From: Thermomonas carbonis
Lineage (GTDB): Bacteria > Pseudomonadota > Gammaproteobacteria > Xanthomonadales > Xanthomonadaceae
Length of the DNA stretch: 64,000 bases
NCBI RefSeq assembly: GCF_014396975.1
Contig: NZ_CP060719.1
Coordinates: 1,894,001-1,958,000, forward strand
Reading direction: 5' to 3'
Shown in pieces: positions 45,608 to 57,915 of this stretch. A program made the position numbers and the translations under genes. A model generated the notes under the pieces. The model searched no databases and was not told the DNA's origin. It worked only from the letters and a program-made list of their open reading frames with translations. Numbering within the stretch: the stretch's first letter is position 1; the number at the start of each line of letters is the position of its first letter.

Positions 45608-46806
45608 GCAGGCGCGGCGCGCTCGACGTGGTGGTCGCCGGCGGCGGCGTGGTCGGTGCGGCCACGGCACTGATGCTGGCGCGCGAAGGCCTGCAGGTCG
45701 CGCTGGTGGAACCACGCCAGCCGCCTGCGTGGCAGCGCGACATTCGCGACCTGCGCGTCTATGCCTTCGCGCCCGACAACGCGGCGTTGTTCGCCGAGCT
45801 TGGTGCGTGGGCGGGCGTGCTCGCCACACGCGTGCAGCCGTATCGGCGGATGCATGTGTGGGATGCCGGCGGGGGCGACGCACTCGCCTTCGATGCCGAC
45901 ACCCTCGGCCAGCCGCAGCTGGGCTGGATCATCGAGAACGATGCCCTCGTCGATGCGCTGTGGCGCCTGCTGCCAGCGGCGGGCGTGCGCCTGCATTGTC
46001 CGGCGCGGATCGAGACGCTGCAGCAGGAGGAAACGGGTGTGCGCGTCGGCCTCGATGATGGCTTGGTGCTGGAGGCCAAACTCGCGATTGCCGCGGATGG
46101 CGGCCAGTCCGCGTTGCGCACGCTGGCCGGTATCGGCACCACCCGGCATGACTACCAGCAGCAGGGCGTGGTCGCGTTCGTCGCCAGCGAACGGCCGCAT
46201 CGCGACACTTGCTGGCAGCGCTTCCTGACCACGGGCCCGGTCGCATTGCTGCCGTTCAACGACGATGGCGATGAAGAGTTGCACGGCCGCCTGGGATCGA
46301 TCGTGTGGACCTTGCCGGACGCGGAGGCGCAACACCTGCGTGATGCCGAGCCGGCGCAGTTCGAAGCGGCGTTGGCTGCCGCATTCGGTGGCGAGCTTGG
46401 GGGCTTCCGCCTGCAGTCCGCGCGCGCGGCCTTCCCGCTGCGCCGGCAATTGGCGGAGACGCATGTCGCCGGGCGCGTGTTGTTGCTCGGCGATGCCGCG
46501 CACGTGGTACACCCGCTGGCCGGGCAGGGCGTGAACCTGGGCCTGCGCGATGTCGCCGCGTTGCGGGATCACGTGCGTGCGGCGAAGGCGCGTGGCGGCG
46601 ACATCGCATCGCCGTCGCGACTGGCGCGCTGGGCGCGCGAAAGGCGCAGCGAGAACGCGGTCAATGCGCATGCATTCGAGACGATCAACCGCGTCTACAG
46701 CAACGACGCATTGCTGCCGACGTTGCTGCGTGGACATGCGCTGGGGCTTGCCGGAAAGCTGCCGCCGCTGGCGCGCGCCCTGTGGCGACACGCGGCAGGC
46801 GTGTAG
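45604..46806 (+). CDS. UbiH/UbiF/VisC-family ubiquinone hydroxylase (UbiI-like)
   Basis: The 400-residue paralogue of UbiH has VVAGGGVVGAATALMLAREG, the DG motif IAADGGQSALRTLAGI and the family signature LLGDAAHVVHPLAGQGVNLG. By order after ubiH it most resembles UbiI (C5 hydroxylase), but UbiF or UbiM specificity cannot be excluded from the sequence alone. Its stop is followed six bases later by the convergent Gfo/Idh gene. Confidence 0.88.
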   Translation: MSRRGALDVVVAGGGVVGAATALMLAREGLQVALVEPRQPPAWQRDIRDLRVYAFAPDNAALFAELGAWAGVLATRVQPYRRMHVWDAGGGDALAFDADTLGQPQLGWIIENDALVDALWRLLPAAGVRLHCPARIETLQQEETGVRVGLDDGLVLEAKLAIAADGGQSALRTLAGIGTTRHDYQQQGVVAFVASERPHRDTCWQRFLTTGPVALLPFNDDGDEELHGRLGSIVWTLPDAEAQHLRDAEPAQFEAALAAAFGGELGGFRLQSARAAFPLRRQLAETHVAGRVLLLGDAAHVVHPLAGQGVNLGLRDVAALRDHVRAAKARGGDIASPSRLARWARERRSENAVNAHAFETINRVYSNDALLPTLLRGHALGLAGKLPPLARALWRHAAGV

Positions 46807-46812
46807 ATCCCT

Positions 46813-47940
46813 TTACAGCACGATCCGCAGGCCGCCGGCGCGCGCGGAGGCATGCACCGCGTCCACCACGCGCATGTCGCGCACGCCTTCCTCGCCCGGC
46901 ACCAGCGGCGCGGTGCCGCGCAGCAATGCCAGCGCGTCGTTGTCCATCTGCAGCGCCTGCTGGTAGGGCGCAGTTCCGTTGCCCGCCAGGAGGATGCCGT
47001 CGCTGGTGCGCCCCTTCAGTCCGTCATAGGTCTGGAAGGGCGAGAGTTCGTACCAGCCGCGTTCGCAGTCGGCGCGCAACAGGTTCAGGTTCTCGCCGAA
47101 GCTGGTAGTGCATTCGGCCACCAGGCCATCGGCGAATTCCAGAGTGAAACGCATGGTTTCGTCCACACCCTGGAACAGGTGCGGGCGGCGGATTTCCTGG
47201 CGCGCGCTCACCGCGATCGGTTCGCGGCCGCTGGCGTAGCGCGCGGCATTGAGTGCGTACACGCCCATGTCGAACATCGCGCCGCCGCCGTGTTGCGGCA
47301 GCAGCCGCCACGGCTTGTTCGCAGGGTCGACGTCGTCGTAGGCGTGGAAACCGGCATCGGCCCGCAGTTTCAGCAGTGAACCGTACGGCCGCTCGCGCGC
47401 CATCGCGATCAGCCGGCGGGTGAGGGGGTCGTGCTGCAGGCGATAGCCGATGGTCAGCTGCACCTTGTTGCGGCGGCAGGCGTCGACCATGGCCTCGGCT
47501 TCCACGGCATTCATTGCCATGGGCTTCTCGCACCACACATGCTTGCCGGCAGCTGCAGCACGCAGGGTCAGCGGCTTGTGCAGGTCGTTGGGCGTGACGA
47601 TGTAGACGGCGTCGATCGCCGGGTTATCGGCGATCCTGTCGAAGTCGTCGTAGCTGTAGATGTTGCGGTCGGGGATGCCGTGCCGTTGTTGCCAAGCAGG
47701 GATCTTGCCCGGCGAACCGGTGGCGATGCCGGCGAGATGGCAATGCTTCGTTAGCTGCAATGCGGGTGCGAGTAGCTCTGTTGCGTAGTAGCCCAGTCCG
47801 ACCAGTGCCACGCCGATCGAGTCCTTGCGGCCGGGGACGTGTGGTTGGCGCGAATGCATCGGAGCGCAGCCCGGCAGGACGCTGGCGATGCCGACAGCGG
47901 ACATTGCGGAAAGCAGGTGTCGGCGGGTGAGCTTCATCAT
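46813..47940 (-). CDS. Gfo/Idh/MocA-family oxidoreductase with Tat lipoprotein signal
   Basis: NAD(P)-dependent oxidoreductase of 375 residues resembling glucose-fructose oxidoreductase. The N-terminus has a twin-arginine motif (KLTRRHLLSAM), a hydrophobic stretch and a lipobox-like LPGC, so the folded cofactor-bearing enzyme is probably exported by Tat and lipid-anchored. The Rossmann fold (GVALVGLGYYATELLAPALQ), the EKP motif (WCEKPMAMNAVEAEAMV) and the catalytic-domain DMGVYALNAARY are visible. The substrate is probably a sugar or sugar derivative. Confidence 0.9.
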   Translation of the reverse strand: MMKLTRRHLLSAMSAVGIASVLPGCAPMHSRQPHVPGRKDSIGVALVGLGYYATELLAPALQLTKHCHLAGIATGSPGKIPAWQQRHGIPDRNIYSYDDFDRIADNPAIDAVYIVTPNDLHKPLTLRAAAAGKHVWCEKPMAMNAVEAEAMVDACRRNKVQLTIGYRLQHDPLTRRLIAMARERPYGSLLKLRADAGFHAYDDVDPANKPWRLLPQHGGGAMFDMGVYALNAARYASGREPIAVSARQEIRRPHLFQGVDETMRFTLEFADGLVAECTTSFGENLNLLRADCERGWYELSPFQTYDGLKGRTSDGILLAGNGTAPYQQALQMDNDALALLRGTAPLVPGEEGVRDMRVVDAVHASARAGGLRIVL

Positions 47941-47982
47941 CGGCCTGGCGCGTCCTGATGGCGTGGGTGGCTTGTCCCGCTG

Positions 47983-49053
47983 CTACTTCGCTGGCGTGGC
48001 GAACACCGTGATCTCTTCGCGGTCGTGATACAGCTGCTTCGCGCGAATGGTGAGCGGTTTTTCCGCCTGTGCCGCGAACAATTGCAGGCACAGCTGCGTT
48101 TCCTGCCAGCGCTTCTTCATCGGCAGCTTGAGGTTGAAGATCGCGTGGCGGCACCAGCCTTCGCGGAACCACGTGGCCATGCGTTCGGCGACGCGGCGCG
48201 GCTGTTCCACCATGTCGCAGACCATCCAGTCCAGTGGTTGTTGCGGCTGCCAGTTGAAGCCGTCCGCGCGCAGGTGTTCGACCAGGCCGTTGTCCAGCAC
48301 GTTCTGCCGCAACGGGCCGTTGTCGATCGCCTGCACGCGCAGGCCTTGGCGGGTCAGCACCCAGGTCCATCCGCCCGGTGCGGCACCCAGGTCGGCGGCG
48401 CGCATGCCGTCGCGTAGCAGGCGCTTGCGTTCATCCTCGTCCAGCAGCACCAGCAAGGCTTCTTCCAGCTTCAGCGCGGAACGTGAGGGCGCATCCGCAT
48501 GCATGCGCAACCGCGGGATACCGAGCGGCCACGGTGCGCTGTCTTCCGGGTCGCCGCTGGCCAGCAGCGCATGGTCGCCATCCAGCATGCAGGCATGCAG
48601 GCGCAGCAGCCGCGGGTTGTCTTCTTTCGTGAGTGTGCCGGCCTTGCGCAGCGCCGGGCGCAGGGCATTGCCCAAGCTGCGCGCCAAGCCCGACATCGGC
48701 TTGCCGGCATCGGAATCCGGGTGCTCCATCAGCAGTTCGCCGAAGCGGATGTCCTCCGGCAACGCTGCCTGGATCGGGCTGATGCGGTCGCGCGGATCCA
48801 GCCCGGCGAGATCGGCGAACAGGCGCAGCTTCTGCCGGGCGAACACCAGCGTCGACCACGGCAAGGCGCTGGCCATGTCATCCGCCTCTTCGCAGACGAA
48901 GACCACGTAACCGCTGTTGCGCTCGGTGCGCGCGTAGCCGGCGAATCCGGCCTGCGCGGCGCGCTCGGTCAGTTCGGCGGCGAGTTCGGGCTCGAACCCG
49001 GCGCGGCAGTAGCAAAGCAAGCCGTCAATAACGCTGTCCACCCAGTTCGCCAT
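47983..49053 (-). CDS. rlmM: 23S rRNA 2'-O-ribose C2498 methyltransferase RlmM
   Basis: Methylates ribose of C2498 in 23S rRNA. The 356-residue protein has the THUMP-like N-terminal half (LLCYCRAGFEPELAAELTER), the SAM-binding MRAADLGAAPGGWTWVLTRQ, the catalytic D-K-E/K context DWMVCDMVEQPRRVAE and FNLKLPMKKRW. The start overlaps the deaminase gene by 29 bases; a GTG four codons in (49041) would shorten that overlap. Confidence 0.94.
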   Translation of the reverse strand: MANWVDSVIDGLLCYCRAGFEPELAAELTERAAQAGFAGYARTERNSGYVVFVCEEADDMASALPWSTLVFARQKLRLFADLAGLDPRDRISPIQAALPEDIRFGELLMEHPDSDAGKPMSGLARSLGNALRPALRKAGTLTKEDNPRLLRLHACMLDGDHALLASGDPEDSAPWPLGIPRLRMHADAPSRSALKLEEALLVLLDEDERKRLLRDGMRAADLGAAPGGWTWVLTRQGLRVQAIDNGPLRQNVLDNGLVEHLRADGFNWQPQQPLDWMVCDMVEQPRRVAERMATWFREGWCRHAIFNLKLPMKKRWQETQLCLQLFAAQAEKPLTIRAKQLYHDREEITVFATPAK

Positions 49054-49599
49054 ACGCCTTGAGCACCGCGCACGCGGCGTCGCGTTCGATGTCGCGCACG
49101 ACCTCGATGCCGCGAGCGTTCAATTCGCCAACCCAGTCCGCCGGCAGCGGGCCTTCATCGAATTCGGTCAGCGCCATCACGTCCTCGGCGCGCGCGCCGA
49201 TCAGCAGGCGGTCGATGCCGGCCCAGACGGTCGCGCCGTAGCACTGGCAGCACGGCTGCGAGGACGTGGCCAGGGTGATCGGGCCTATCGCGTTGTCGTC
49301 TGCGTCGCGGTTCAGGCGCAAGCGCTGGGTGCGGCCCTGCGCGAGCATGTAGGCCATCATTTCGGCGTGTGCGACCGAGCAGGCGTGCGGCACCACGCGG
49401 TTCACGCCGACCGCGATGATGCGCTCGTCCGGCCCGAACACGGCCGCACCGAACGGGCCGCCGGAAGCGGCCTCGACATTTCGCTGCGACAACGCGATCG
49501 CCAGCGCGACCTTTTCCGCATCGCTTGCGTAGGCGCGCGCGGTATCGACGTGTTCGTGCACCCACGCCGGCAAGGTCAGATGGACTTGCGCGTACAGCA

Positions 49600-49600
<1 letters not shown>
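49025..49600 (-). CDS. Nucleoside/base deaminase, CDA-like (guanine deaminase type)
   Basis: The 191-residue zinc deaminase has the HAE motif SVAHAEMMAYMLA and the PCxxC motif SSQPCCQCYGATVWAG, plus ASGGPFGAAVFGPDERII typical of GuaD/TadA-like proteins. The longer N- and C-termini favour a free-base deaminase over TadA; the substrate (guanine or other) is not certain. Its ATG overlaps the glnS stop as TGATG. Confidence 0.88.
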
Positions 49601-51360
<1,760 letters not shown>

Positions 51361-51453
51361 TTGCGGAACAGCGCGCTAGTGTAGCGGAGGCCAGCCAGAT
51401 CGGGGTTTGCGGGCATTTGGCACGGGCTTTGCATGTCCCTTCACGGGGGATCC

Positions 51454-51720
51454 ATGCGCACTGTCTACGACGCCGCGAACCTGATCGATGCCCACCTGGT
51501 CCGCCAGGCGCTGGAGGCCGAAGGCATCCCCGCCTTCGTCCGCGGCGAGGCACTGATCGGCGGTATGGGCGACCTGGGCGTGTTCGGCCTGGTCGCGGTG
51601 CTGGTACCGGATGCCGCGTGGACCGAGGCCCGGGCGCTGGTCGATGACTTGAACTTCGGCGGTATCGCGGACGACGACACGGATGCCGACGATGCGACGG
51701 GCGAGGAAACCGCCGGATGA
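51454..51720 (+). CDS. DUF2007 putative signal-transducing protein
   Basis: The 88-residue protein has a PII-like small alpha/beta fold of the DUF2007 family: MRTVYDAANLIDAHLVRQAL, EGIPAFVRGEALIGGMGDLG and VLVPDAAWTEARALVDD, followed by an Asp-rich tail. The ATG at 51454 follows GGGGGA; an ATG at 51433 would add seven residues. It overlaps the diguanylate cyclase start by four bases, so the two may be functionally linked. Ligand unknown. Confidence 0.88.
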   Translation: MRTVYDAANLIDAHLVRQALEAEGIPAFVRGEALIGGMGDLGVFGLVAVLVPDAAWTEARALVDDLNFGGIADDDTDADDATGEETAG

Positions 51721-53897
51721 CCGTGGTCAACCGGCTGCTGCCGATGCTGGCCCTGCTCGGCGCGCTGGCGGTGCTGGGACTGGCCTTGGCCTGGCTGGTC
51801 AAGGCCGACGCGCCGATGCCCGGCGAAGTGGCGGTGCGCGTCACTGCGGGTGACGGCACGACGACCGACAGCAGGATCGTCGCTGCCCCCGGCACCGGCA
51901 TCCCGCTGCAGGCGACCTTGGACTTCGACCTGCCGGCATCGAGCAATGGCCCGCGCTTGCTGTGGCTGCCGCGTGAGCCGCTGCAATCCCTGCAGTTGAG
52001 CGGCAAGGACGCGCACGGCCAGCCCTGGGCCAGCACGCCGGACGGGTTCTTCGCGCCGAAGCCGGACGACGGCTTCGCGCCTGCGGGGTATGCGGTGGTG
52101 CTGCCGGAAGGCTTGGTCGGCGCGCAGCAGTTTCAACTGGCGCTTCACTCCGCGATGCAGGCTGCGCCGACGCCGCGGGTCATGGCCATCGACGGTGCGC
52201 TGCGGCTGACCGCACGCGAGATGGTCTTCGCCAGCGCGCTGTACGCCGCCTGGGCCACGCTGTTGATCGCATCGCTGGCGCTGTACTGGGCAGTCCGCGA
52301 CGTGCTGTTCCTGGCCCACGCCGCCTACACCCTGATGGCGCTGGTGTTCATGGCCGTGTTGCAAGGTCACCTCTACGCGCTGCCCGGCATGGACGCGATG
52401 GCGGCGATGGGCATGCGCGGATTCTGGCTGGCGGTGCTGCTGTTCAACCTCTGCGGCCTGTGGCTGGTGCTGCAGTTCGTCGATGCCGGCGCGTCGCGTT
52501 CACGGCAGGTGCGGCGTCTGCCGATGCTGCTGCCGCTGGTCGCGTTACCGATCGTGCTGGCGTTCCTGCCGATGCCGTCGGCGCATGCCGCGCTGCAGGT
52601 CGCCGCGCCGCTGGCCTGGATGCTGTCCGCGCCCGCCGGCATCTGGGCGATGCTGGATGGCGCGCGTCGCGGGATTCCGATGGCATTCGCCGCGGCGATC
52701 CTGCTGGTCGCGCTGTTGCTGGCCGCGGTCGCGCACATGGCGATGAACCGCGGCGTGCTGGTGGACGGCATGCTGGTTCGCCACGGCTACCAGGTGGTGC
52801 TGGTGCTGTTTTCGCTGGTGCTGTTTGTCGGCCTGAGCAGCCGGATCGGTTCGGTGCGCCGACAACTGGACGACGAAACCAGCGCGCGCCGCGACAGCGA
52901 AACCCGCCTGCGCCACGAACAGGCCCGCACCCGGCTCACCCAGTCGCTGCAGCAGGTCATGCGCGAGGTGCCGGAGGATCGCATCGCCCATGCCGCCTTC
53001 CGCCTGCTCGGCACGCATGCCGGCGAACTGCTGGGCACCGAGGACGCGCTGGTGCTGGGCGACGACTACCTCGGCGACGGCAAGCTGTTCGTCCAGGCCA
53101 CCGCCAAGACCACGACGACGGCGCGCGCCGTGCAGGCCGCACGCGCGCTGGTCCGCGACCATGCGCGCAACCGCGAGCCGGTCGAGGTGCGCCTCACCGC
53201 TGGTCGTCGCAGCGACGACCCGGGCGAGGGCAACTATCTGATCGTGCCGCTGCGCGTGCAGGCTCCCGCCTGGGCGGCGTTGGTCTTGCCGGTTCGGCGC
53301 ATGCTGGCCGCGGAAGACAAGGACGCGCTGGTGCAGATGGCGCGGACCACGGTGGAACAGGCGGATGCGGCCCATGCCGCGTTCCTGTTGCGGCGCACGG
53401 CGGAGCGCGACGCGCTCACCGGCGGTTTCAACCGGCGCACGCTGGATCAGCTGGCCGCGCGCGAATGCAAGCTGGCCGGCAACCACAAACCGCTGGGCGT
53501 GTTGTTCATCGACCTGGACTGGTTCAAGCGGATCAACGACACCTACGGCCATCCCTGCGGCGACGAATGCCTGCGCAAGGTGGCCGCCACGCTGCGTGCG
53601 GAATTGCGGCCGCAGGACGTGTTCGGGCGCTACGGCGGCGAGGAATTTTTGGTGTTGTTGCCGGGCCAGGATGCCGCCTCCGCGCGGCTGGTCGGTGATC
53701 GCCTGCGCCAGGCGGTGGAGGACGCAGAGGTGGACTGGCAAGGCGAAACGCTGCGCTTCACCATCAGCATCGGCATGGCCGTGCTGCGCGAGGGCGACGA
53801 TCCGGAAAAGCTGCTGGCGCGCGCCGACAAGGCGCTGTACCGGGCCAAGCGCGAAGGCCGCAATCGTGTCTGTGTTGCGCCCGCTTACGTGCAATGA
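51717..53897 (+). CDS. Membrane-bound diguanylate cyclase (7TM-type sensor, GGEEF)
   Basis: The 726-residue c-di-GMP synthase. After an N-terminal helix comes a periplasmic beta-rich domain (to about residue 165) and seven or eight membrane helices (about 170-375) like 7TMR-DISM receptors. A coiled coil ([20 protein letters not shown]) and a GAF-like region follow. The GGDEF domain begins near residue 565 ([14 protein letters not shown]). The active-site loop GGEEF is at residues 640-644 and an RxxD inhibitory site (RPQD, 631-634) sits five residues before it, so product inhibition is expected. No EAL domain is present. Confidence 0.93.
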   Translation: MTVVNRLLPMLALLGALAVLGLALAWLVKADAPMPGEVAVRVTAGDGTTTDSRIVAAPGTGIPLQATLDFDLPASSNGPRLLWLPREPLQSLQLSGKDAHGQPWASTPDGFFAPKPDDGFAPAGYAVVLPEGLVGAQQFQLALHSAMQAAPTPRVMAIDGALRLTAREMVFASALYAAWATLLIASLALYWAVRDVLFLAHAAYTLMALVFMAVLQGHLYALPGMDAMAAMGMRGFWLAVLLFNLCGLWLVLQFVDAGASRSRQVRRLPMLLPLVALPIVLAFLPMPSAHAALQVAAPLAWMLSAPAGIWAMLDGARRGIPMAFAAAILLVALLLAAVAHMAMNRGVLVDGMLVRHGYQVVLVLFSLVLFVGLSSRIGSVRRQLDDETSARRDSETRLRHEQARTRLTQSLQQVMREVPEDRIAHAAFRLLGTHAGELLGTEDALVLGDDYLGDGKLFVQATAKTTTTARAVQAARALVRDHARNREPVEVRLTAGRRSDDPGEGNYLIVPLRVQAPAWAALVLPVRRMLAAEDKDALVQMARTTVEQADAAHAAFLLRRTAERDALTGGFNRRTLDQLAARECKLAGNHKPLGVLFIDLDWFKRINDTYGHPCGDECLRKVAATLRAELRPQDVFGRYGGEEFLVLLPGQDAASARLVGDRLRQAVEDAEVDWQGETLRFTISIGMAVLREGDDPEKLLARADKALYRAKREGRNRVCVAPAYVQ

Positions 53898-53965
53898 CCT
53901 CGCGTGGGTTGCAAAGCGGGCGATCCGCCGCCATCCAGCAACCCAATCCACGCAGGAGCAAGGCG

Positions 53966-54616
53966 ATGCTGGGCATAGGCGGTTTCAAGCAGCGGATGGT
54001 CGATCCATCACGGGCGTTGCCGGGGCGCGACACGCCGATGCCGGTGCGCAACGTCCACCACGTGAACGGAAATCCCATCGCGGGCGAGTTCGCGGGAAGG
54101 CAGTCGGTGCAGTTCGGCATGGGCTGCTTCTGGGGTGCCGAGCGCAAGTTCTGGACGCTGCCCGGGGTGTTCACCACCGCGGTGGGCTATGCAGGCGGCA
54201 TCACCCCGAATCCGACGTATCGCGAAGTGTGTTCCGGCGAGACCGGCCACGCGGAAGTGGTGCTGGTGGTGTACGACCCGGCGCAGGTGTCGTTCGATGC
54301 CTTGCTGAAGACGTTCTGGGAAAGCCACGACCCCACCCAGGGCATGCGCCAGGGCAATGATCTCGGCACTCAATATCGCTCCGCGATCTACTGCACCACG
54401 CAGGCGCAGTCCGATGCGGCCATCGCCAGCCGCGACGCCTACCAGAGTCGGCTTGTCGAGGCGTGCCTGGGCGAGATCACCACCGAGATCCTGTGCCCGG
54501 CGCCAGCGTTCTTCTACGCCGAGGACGAACACCAGCAATACCTGTCGAAGAATCCGATGGGTTATTGCGGGCTGGGTGGCACCGGCGTGAGTTGCGCGAT
54601 CGGCACGCGCGCTTGA
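53966..54616 (+). CDS. msrA: Peptide-methionine (S)-S-oxide reductase MsrA
   Basis: Repairs methionine-S-sulfoxide. The 216-residue protein has the catalytic motif [44 protein letters not shown] and the C-terminal resolving-Cys region [19 protein letters not shown] 53966 has CAGGAGCAAGG upstream. Its stop abuts the convergent hypothetical gene (TGATCA). Confidence 0.96.
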   Translation: MLGIGGFKQRMVDPSRALPGRDTPMPVRNVHHVNGNPIAGEFAGRQSVQFGMGCFWGAERKFWTLPGVFTTAVGYAGGITPNPTYREVCSGETGHAEVVLVVYDPAQVSFDALLKTFWESHDPTQGMRQGNDLGTQYRSAIYCTTQAQSDAAIASRDAYQSRLVEACLGEITTEILCPAPAFFYAEDEHQQYLSKNPMGYCGLGGTGVSCAIGTRA

Positions 54617-55282
54617 TCACTGGCGGGTGATCGAACAGACGTAGACCACCTCGCAGGCTCCCCCGCCGCTGTCCTCGCGGGTGAGCGAGCTGCGCCAGCG
54701 CCAGCCATCCGGTGAATTGACCTGGACCAGCCAGCCGTCGATGCGCACCCGTTCGCCGGCTTCGACATCGCCCAAGGCTGCAGCCACCCTGTCATCGGCG
54801 GGGAGCATGTGCATGTTGGCGCTGCTGCGGATGATCTCGCCCAGCGGGATCGGCGGCTCGTGTTTCCAGCTGTAGCGGTACCAACGGCCGCCTTGGCTGA
54901 TCTTCAGCTGCGCGAGCACGGCGTCCTCGGTCATCCGGCCCCAGCCCAATGCGAGGTCGGTGGGCGAGAACTCGGCTTCGCGGCCGATGCGATAGTCCTC
55001 GCGGCCGAGCACGCGCGCTTCGATGCTGAAACCGGCCAACGGCTGCAAGGTCGCGCCTTCCATCGACAGCGCCGGCATCGCCGACGGGATTTCACTTTGC
55101 AGCGGCGCAGCACCGCGCGCGACCAGTGGCGGCAACGGACATGCGCTGGTGTCCGCGCGAGTGATATCGGCGATCCTCGTGTTGTCCGGGATCGGCAAGG
55201 TCGGTGCGGGATTCGACAACCACCAGCCAAGCAGCAGGCAGCCCAGCACCGCGATCACGATCCAGCGCAGCGGCAATGCCAT
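54617..55282 (-). CDS. Hypothetical membrane-anchored periplasmic protein
   Basis: Not recognised. The 221-residue protein has one N-terminal membrane segment (LRWIVIAVLGCLLLGWWLS) and a mature domain with the pattern LAGFSIEARVLGREDYRIGR, DLALGWGRMTEDAVLAQLKI and VRIDGWLVQVNSPDGWRWRS, ending in a Cys-x5-Cys (GGGACEVVYVCSITRQ). It may be an SH3- or OB-like envelope protein. It lies 11 bases downstream of oxyR in the same direction and may share its transcript. Confidence 0.8.
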   Translation of the reverse strand: MALPLRWIVIAVLGCLLLGWWLSNPAPTLPIPDNTRIADITRADTSACPLPPLVARGAAPLQSEIPSAMPALSMEGATLQPLAGFSIEARVLGREDYRIGREAEFSPTDLALGWGRMTEDAVLAQLKISQGGRWYRYSWKHEPPIPLGEIIRSSANMHMLPADDRVAAALGDVEAGERVRIDGWLVQVNSPDGWRWRSSLTREDSGGGACEVVYVCSITRQ

Positions 55283-55293
55283 CGGCGTGACGC

Positions 55294-56199
55294 TCAGTCG
55301 ACCTGTAGCTGCGCGCGGGCCAGCGTGCCTATCGTGCCGGCCAACTGCTGCAGGAACGCTTCCATCGCCGACGACTTGCGCCACACCAGGCCAATGCGCC
55401 GGCTCGGTGCGGGCTTGTCGAATTTCACCAGGCGAATGTTGGCGGGCTGGACGATGGGCGCATGCACGGACAGCGCCGGCAACAGGGTCACGCCGACGCC
55501 GGCGGCGACCATCTGCCTCAAGGTTTCCAGGCTGGTGGCACGGAATCCGGATTTCTCCTGTGCGCCGGAGAGTCGGCACACGTCCAGCGCCTGGTCGCGC
55601 AGGCAGTGGCCATCTTCCAGCAGCAGCAGGGTTTCATCGGAGAGTTCGTCGATGCCGAGCGACGTGCGCGATGCCAGTCCATGCCCCCGCGGCGCGGCCA
55701 GCACGAAGGGTTCATCGAACAGGAATTCAGTGTGCAACTGCTCGTCATGCACGGGCAGGGCGAGCAAAGCAGCATCCAGCCGGCCTTCGCGCAGGCGCTG
55801 CAGCAGCACGTCGCTTTTTTCCTCCACCAGCAGCAGTTCCAGTTGCGGGAAACGCTCGCGCAGTTGCGGCACCACGTGCGGCAACAGATACGGTCCCAAC
55901 GTCGGGAACACGCCGAGTCGCAACGAGCCCGATTCCGGATCCTTGCTGCGGCGCGCGGCTTCGCGCATCTGATCCACGTCGGCCACGATCCGGCGCGCGC
56001 GCTGGACTACGTCCTGTCCGGTCGGGGTGAGCATGACCTTGCGCGGCGCGCGTTCGACCAGGGTCACGCCGAGTTCTTCCTCCAGCTTGCGAACCTGGGT
56101 GGACAGGGTCGGCTGGCTGACGAAGCAGGCATCCGCGGCCTTGCCGAAATGGCGCAGGTCGGCCAACGCAATCAGGTATTTCAGGTCGCGCAGGTTCAT
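55294..56199 (-). CDS. oxyR: Hydrogen-peroxide-sensing LysR-type regulator OxyR
   Basis: Peroxide sensor whose redox cysteines form a disulfide on oxidation and activate peroxide-defence genes. The 301-residue protein has the N-terminal helix-turn-helix (FGKAADACFVSQPTLSTQVR) and the sensor Cys199 and Cys208 in EDGHCLRDQALDVC, numbered exactly as in E. coli. It lies 10 bases downstream of ahpF in the same direction, suggesting an ahpC-ahpF-oxyR unit and positive feedback. Confidence 0.95.
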   Translation of the reverse strand: MNLRDLKYLIALADLRHFGKAADACFVSQPTLSTQVRKLEEELGVTLVERAPRKVMLTPTGQDVVQRARRIVADVDQMREAARRSKDPESGSLRLGVFPTLGPYLLPHVVPQLRERFPQLELLLVEEKSDVLLQRLREGRLDAALLALPVHDEQLHTEFLFDEPFVLAAPRGHGLASRTSLGIDELSDETLLLLEDGHCLRDQALDVCRLSGAQEKSGFRATSLETLRQMVAAGVGVTLLPALSVHAPIVQPANIRLVKFDKPAPSRRIGLVWRKSSAMEAFLQQLAGTIGTLARAQLQVD

Positions 56200-56209
56200 G
56201 CGCCGTCGA

Positions 56210-57796
56210 TCATGCCGCAGCGGCTTCGGAATCGGCCAGTGGCGCGGAGTGGCGGATCAGGTGATCGAACGCGGACAGCGCCGCGGTGGAACCCGCACCC
56301 ATCGCAACCACGATCTGCTTGAACGGCTCGGTGGTGGCATCGCCGGCGGCGAACACGCCCGCCAGGTTGGTGTGGCCGCGGTCGTCGATCACGATCTCGC
56401 CACGCGGGGTCAGCAGCACGGTGTCCTTCAGCCACTCGCTGTTGGGCAGCAGGCCGATCTGCACGAACACGCCGGCCACGTCGATCCGGTGCGCAACGCC
56501 GGTGCCGCGGTCGGTGTACTCCAGTGCCTGCAGCTTGCTGCCGTCGCCGGTGAAGGCGGTGGTCTGCGCGTTCACGTGCACGCTCGCGTTCGGCAGGCTG
56601 TAGAGCTTGCGCTGCAGCACGTCGTCGGCGCGCAGCTTGCCGTCGAATTCAAGCAGGGTGACGTGCTCGACCAAGCCGGCCAGGTCGATCGCCGCTTCCA
56701 CGCCGGAGTTGCCACCGCCGATCACCGCCACGCGCTTGCCCTTGAACAGCGGGCCGTCGCAATGCGGGCAATAGGTGACGCCCCTGTTGCGGTATTCGGC
56801 TTCGCCGGGCACGCCGGTCTGGCGCCAGCGTGCGCCGGGGGCGAGCACCACGGTGCGGGCACGCAGGGTCGCGCCGCTTTCGAGTTCGATCCCGACGAAG
56901 CCGCCATCTTCGGTCGCCGGATGCAGCGCCTTCGCGCGTTGCGAGGTCACCAGCTCGACACCGTAGCTGCGCACATGCGCTTCCAGCGAAGCGGCCAGTT
57001 TCGGGCCTTCGGTGTATTCGACCGACGGGAAATTCTCGATCGCCATGGTGTCCAGCACCTGCCCACCGAAGCGCTCGGTGAGGATGCCGGTGCGGATGCC
57101 CTTGCGCGCGGCGTAGATCGCCGCCGCGGCACCGGCGGGGCCGCCACCGACGACCAGCACCTCATACGGCGCGGTGTCCTTCAATGCTTCGGCCGTGCGC
57201 GCGGCGGCGCCGGTATCGAGCTTGGCGAGCACCTGTTCGATGCTCATGCGGCCGGCATCGAACGGCTGGTCGTTGAGGTAGATCGTCGGCACCGACAGGA
57301 TTTCGCGCGCTTCGACTTCGGCCTGGAACAGCCCGCCGTCGATGGCAACGTGGCGGATACGCGGATTCAGCACGCTCATCGCATTCAGCGCCTGGATCGT
57401 GTCCGGGCAGCTCTGGCAATGCAGCGACATGTAGGTCTGGAAGCTGTACTCGCCGGGTAATGCCCGCACCTGCGCAGCGAGCGCGTCGTCGATGCGCACC
57501 GGATGCCCGCCGACCTGCAGCAGGGCCAGCACCAGCGAGGTGAACTCGTGGCCCAGCGGGATCGCGGCGAAGCCGACTTCGATCGTGGTGCCGATGCGAC
57601 GGATCAGGAACGACGGCTTTCGCGCATCGTCGCCCGTGGCGCGGGAAATCTTCGGCGACAGCGCAGCGATCTCGCCAAGCAACGTGTCGAGCTCGCGCGC
57701 GGCGTCGGAATCGTCAAGCGAGGCGACCAGCTCGATCGGCTGCTGCAGCTTCTCGAGGTAGGCGGCGAGTTGGGTCTTGAGGTCGGCGTCGAGCAT
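56210..57796 (-). CDS. ahpF: Alkyl hydroperoxide reductase subunit F
   Basis: Flavoprotein disulfide reductase that recycles AhpC with NADH. The 528-residue protein has the N-terminal double-thioredoxin fold with CxxC ([18 protein letters not shown]), the FAD-binding [20 protein letters not shown], the redox CxxC ([10 protein letters not shown]) and NAD-binding [22 protein letters not shown] 57796 follows GAGGATTTCGCC. It is 154 bases downstream of ahpC, with two hairpins in the gap. Confidence 0.96.
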   Translation of the reverse strand: MLDADLKTQLAAYLEKLQQPIELVASLDDSDAARELDTLLGEIAALSPKISRATGDDARKPSFLIRRIGTTIEVGFAAIPLGHEFTSLVLALLQVGGHPVRIDDALAAQVRALPGEYSFQTYMSLHCQSCPDTIQALNAMSVLNPRIRHVAIDGGLFQAEVEAREILSVPTIYLNDQPFDAGRMSIEQVLAKLDTGAAARTAEALKDTAPYEVLVVGGGPAGAAAAIYAARKGIRTGILTERFGGQVLDTMAIENFPSVEYTEGPKLAASLEAHVRSYGVELVTSQRAKALHPATEDGGFVGIELESGATLRARTVVLAPGARWRQTGVPGEAEYRNRGVTYCPHCDGPLFKGKRVAVIGGGNSGVEAAIDLAGLVEHVTLLEFDGKLRADDVLQRKLYSLPNASVHVNAQTTAFTGDGSKLQALEYTDRGTGVAHRIDVAGVFVQIGLLPNSEWLKDTVLLTPRGEIVIDDRGHTNLAGVFAAGDATTEPFKQIVVAMGAGSTAALSAFDHLIRHSAPLADSEAAAA

Positions 57797-57887
57797 GGCG
57801 AAATCCTCGTGCGATTCGGCCGCGCGTTGCACGCGGCGGTGATACGGAAAGGGCTGCGGCCAACCGCCCGCGAGGGGCTGGCCGGAG

Positions 57888-57910
57888 CCCTCTCCCGTGA
57901 CGGGAGAGGG
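57888..57910. repeat. REP-like CCCTCTCCCG hairpin between ahpC and ahpF
   Basis: CCCTCTCCCG-TGA-CGGGAGAGGG is a perfect 10-bp stem with a 3-nt loop. It is the same family as the in-frame element in tsaB (2198-2239). In this intergenic place it could stabilise the ahpC transcript end, a role known for REP elements. Confidence 0.85.
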
Positions 57911-57915
57911 ACGGA

